This document shows, in pieces, positions 62,519 to 64,000 of a stretch of DNA of 64,000 nt. The DNA is from Myxococcales bacterium (lineage in GTDB: Bacteria; Myxococcota_A; Polyangia; Polyangiales; Polyangiaceae), in assembly GCA_947473045.1 (NCBI GenBank), contig CANJCO010000007.1, positions 1-64,000 on the forward strand, written 5' to 3'. How positions within the stretch are numbered: the first letter of the stretch is position 1; every line of letters starts with the position of its first letter. The translations under genes and the position numbers were made by a program. The notes under the pieces were generated by a model, which had not been told where the DNA came from, ran no database searches, and saw only the letters and a list, made by a program, of their open reading frames with translations.

Positions 62519-63103
62519 CTACTTGGCGGGCGCGCTCTGGCCAAGAACCTTCAGCACGTCGGCGGCGACTGCATCTTCGTCGCCCGGGTTGTAGCCTTCG
62601 CGCACGACCGCCACGCGACCCGCCTTGTCGATGATGACCGACAGCGGCGCGCTCTTGCGAGGGTTGTAGGTGCTGGCGATGCTGGAGTCTTCGTCGAGCA
62701 GCACCGGAAACGTCATCTGGTTTCGCTTCGCGAAGCTGGGCACGTCGGCGATCGACTCGGGGCCGTCCATCGACACCGCCACGACCACGAAGCCCTCGGC
62801 CTTGTGCTGGTCGTAGAGCTTCTGCAGGTGCGGCATTTCGGCCAGGCACGGCTGGCACCACGTGGCCCAGAAGTCGATGAGAATCACTTTCTTGCCGAGC
62901 ATGTCGCTCAGCCGAAACGTGTTGCCGTCGACGTCGCGCGTGGTGAAGTCGGTCGCCTGGGCTCCGCTCTTCGCGGTCGCCGCGCCCGGTTCACCTACGG
63001 CCGAAGGGGCTCCCCCGGAGGTCCCGCAACCGGCGCCGCAAAGCGCGAGCGCCGCGACGATCGCTGCGCCCGTACCCGCGCGACAGATGCCCGCGAAGCT
63101 CAA
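62519..63103 (-). CDS. TlpA-like thioredoxin-fold lipoprotein
   Basis: The protein has 194 residues with lipobox C26. The TlpA/AhpC-TSA-type domain has the active site WATWCQPC (C83, C86), then VSMDG and the cis-Pro region SAPLSVIID. It probably reduces disulfides or maturation intermediates outside the cytoplasm. The start is a TTG that overlaps the TGA of the upstream gene (TTGA); no ATG or GTG gives a signal peptide in this frame. Confidence 0.85.
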   Translation of the reverse strand: MSFAGICRAGTGAAIVAALALCGAGCGTSGGAPSAVGEPGAATAKSGAQATDFTTRDVDGNTFRLSDMLGKKVILIDFWATWCQPCLAEMPHLQKLYDQHKAEGFVVVAVSMDGPESIADVPSFAKRNQMTFPVLLDEDSSIASTYNPRKSAPLSVIIDKAGRVAVVREGYNPGDEDAVAADVLKVLGQSAPAK

Positions 63104-63828
63104 TGGAAGCTGATCTTGGCGACCAGGCCCGAGATCGTCGTCTCGAGGTTCGGATCGTAGCCGAGCTCGGTCTTGAGGATCTTCATGGTCGTCGCGTCGA
63201 CGTCGGCATTCCAGGGCACCGCTGCGCCGCTGAAGAAGCTCGCGAACGCGGTGGGGCCGTTGTCGAGCACCTGGGTGAAGTTCGAAGCGTGGTCGCTGAC
63301 CCAACCCTGAAGGTCGAGCACGGTCGCGCCCTTACCGGGGGTGAAGCCGTCGATGAGCGCCTGAAGGAAAACGACGCCCTTCGACTCGAGGTTCGCGGCG
63401 ACGCCGGTGCCGGTGCGCGCGCCGTCCTTGTAGCCCGACATAATGGACGTCTCTTCGTTGCAGGGGCCGCACCAGCGCGAGGCTGCGCTCAAGTGAATGA
63501 GCTTCACCGTGCCGTTCTTGCCGTCGGGGTTGAACAGGTCCGCGAGCTGAATCGTGGTCGTCTTGGTGGTGTCGACGACGCCCGCGGTGTTGGCCGCGCG
63601 GTAACCCACGAACTTGAGGTTCGGGATCACGGTGCCGACCACGTGGCCGAGGTTGGCCGTGGGGTAGGCGACGCCGTTGGGGTTCTTGTCGCCGGTGCCG
63701 CCGCCGTTGCCCGTGGGGCCGGTGTCTTGCGGGGCGGGCGTTCCGGTTCCTGTCGTGTCGGTCGAGCTGCACGCGGCGGCGGCAATGGAGAGTGCGGAGA
63801 CGACGGCGATGGAAAGGAGCTTCTTCAT
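63100..63828 (-). CDS. Thioredoxin-fold lipoprotein with CGPC site
   Basis: The protein has 242 residues with lipobox C20. After a tether rich in Gly, Thr and Pro it has a redoxin-like domain with RWCGPC at 118-123. The C-terminal 100 residues contain a helix-rich segment and a DATTMKIL strand. It is the first gene of a three-gene operon with a TlpA-like lipoprotein and an outer-membrane barrel; disulfide handling at the cell surface is inferred. Confidence 0.8.
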   Translation of the reverse strand: MKKLLSIAVVSALSIAAAACSSTDTTGTGTPAPQDTGPTGNGGGTGDKNPNGVAYPTANLGHVVGTVIPNLKFVGYRAANTAGVVDTTKTTTIQLADLFNPDGKNGTVKLIHLSAASRWCGPCNEETSIMSGYKDGARTGTGVAANLESKGVVFLQALIDGFTPGKGATVLDLQGWVSDHASNFTQVLDNGPTAFASFFSGAAVPWNADVDATTMKILKTELGYDPNLETTISGLVAKISFH

Positions 63829-64000
63829 GGTGGCAACCTCGGGGATAGGATTGATTACGGTACGCCGGTCGCGCCCGTCGTCAAGCTCGGGCCGCCCAAA
63901 GTGGCGAGGGTTTCGCTCGCGCCGCAAATGCCCAATGGTGGCGGAAATTGGCGGATGCGTGAGCGATTTAGGTGAGGCGAGGCCCCGGCCGCATGGTGTA

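Overview
The window looks like chromosomal DNA of a high-GC delta-proteobacterium, most likely a Myxococcota/Polyangia-type organism. This is inferred from gene content: many secreted lipoproteins with Asp/Ala-rich tethers, Cys-rich repeat proteins, a Ser/Thr kinase fused to a STAND ATPase and TPRs, a PilZ/GGDEF pair, an S55 (SpoIVB-type) secreted peptidase, a TPAT-type TRAP transporter, a DUF6029-like barrel and a complete recC-recB-recD operon. I see no phage, conjugative or CRISPR module. Almost all genes share GC-rich third codon positions.

Layout. 1-147: a cluster of five perfect hairpins whose outer two are related (REPIN-like). 0.15-6.9 kb: two secreted/outer-membrane genes, then a PHM-like copper monooxygenase with a c-heme motif facing a c-heme lipoprotein, then a GT-C-like membrane glycosyltransferase. 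6.9-9.5 kb: remnants of broken genes beside another copy of the palindrome, then a secreted M19-type dipeptidase with five Cys-rich repeats. 9.7-19.1 kb: recC, recB and recD with 4-base overlaps. 19.2 kb: tRNA-Pro. 19.4-24.4 kb: a YbjN/CesT-like protein, a Cys-rich lipoprotein, pal-cpoB, a MATE exporter and a small eRF1-like protein. 24.5 kb: a PNGase F-like lipoprotein. 25.6-33.7 kb: a TRAP transporter region (tatT, dctP, a benzoate-CoA-ligase-like gene, a creatininase-like gene, dctQ, dctM).

33.7-37.5 kb: a probable c-di-GMP unit (GGDEF protein, PilZ protein, S55 peptidase). 37.7 kb: a 54-residue basic protein with a long 3' leader to a strong terminator. 38-40 kb: an ECF sigma factor with a coupled membrane partner. 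40.4-45.4 kb: a MacA-like adaptor, an ATPase and two tandem MacB-type permeases. 45.4-46.8 kb: c-type heme remnants, a likely deletion junction and a lipoprotein. 46.9-48.5 kb: an SDR coupled to a dienoyl-CoA isomerase-like crotonase. 48.5-51 kb: two small membrane proteins, a lipoprotein and an SRPBCC protein. 51-54.4 kb: the kinase-STAND-TPR protein. 54.4-58.4 kb: SLOG protein, WS/DGAT-like acyltransferase, OmpA lipoprotein, small secreted and Zn-ribbon proteins, a tRNA-shaped element and tRNA-Val. 58.5-63.8 kb: an aldolase-SDR fusion facing a three-gene operon of a thioredoxin-like lipoprotein, a TlpA-like lipoprotein and a DUF6029-like outer-membrane protein.

Most genes are housekeeping or envelope functions. 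The points most worth a second look are the DctM permease with a triplicated C-terminal motif, the PNGase F homologue with a Glu-to-Asp change at a catalytic position, the deletion-like junction near 45.98 kb, the tRNA-shaped element at 57.84 kb and the palindrome clusters. Functions are read from motifs and remembered family features; no database search was run.
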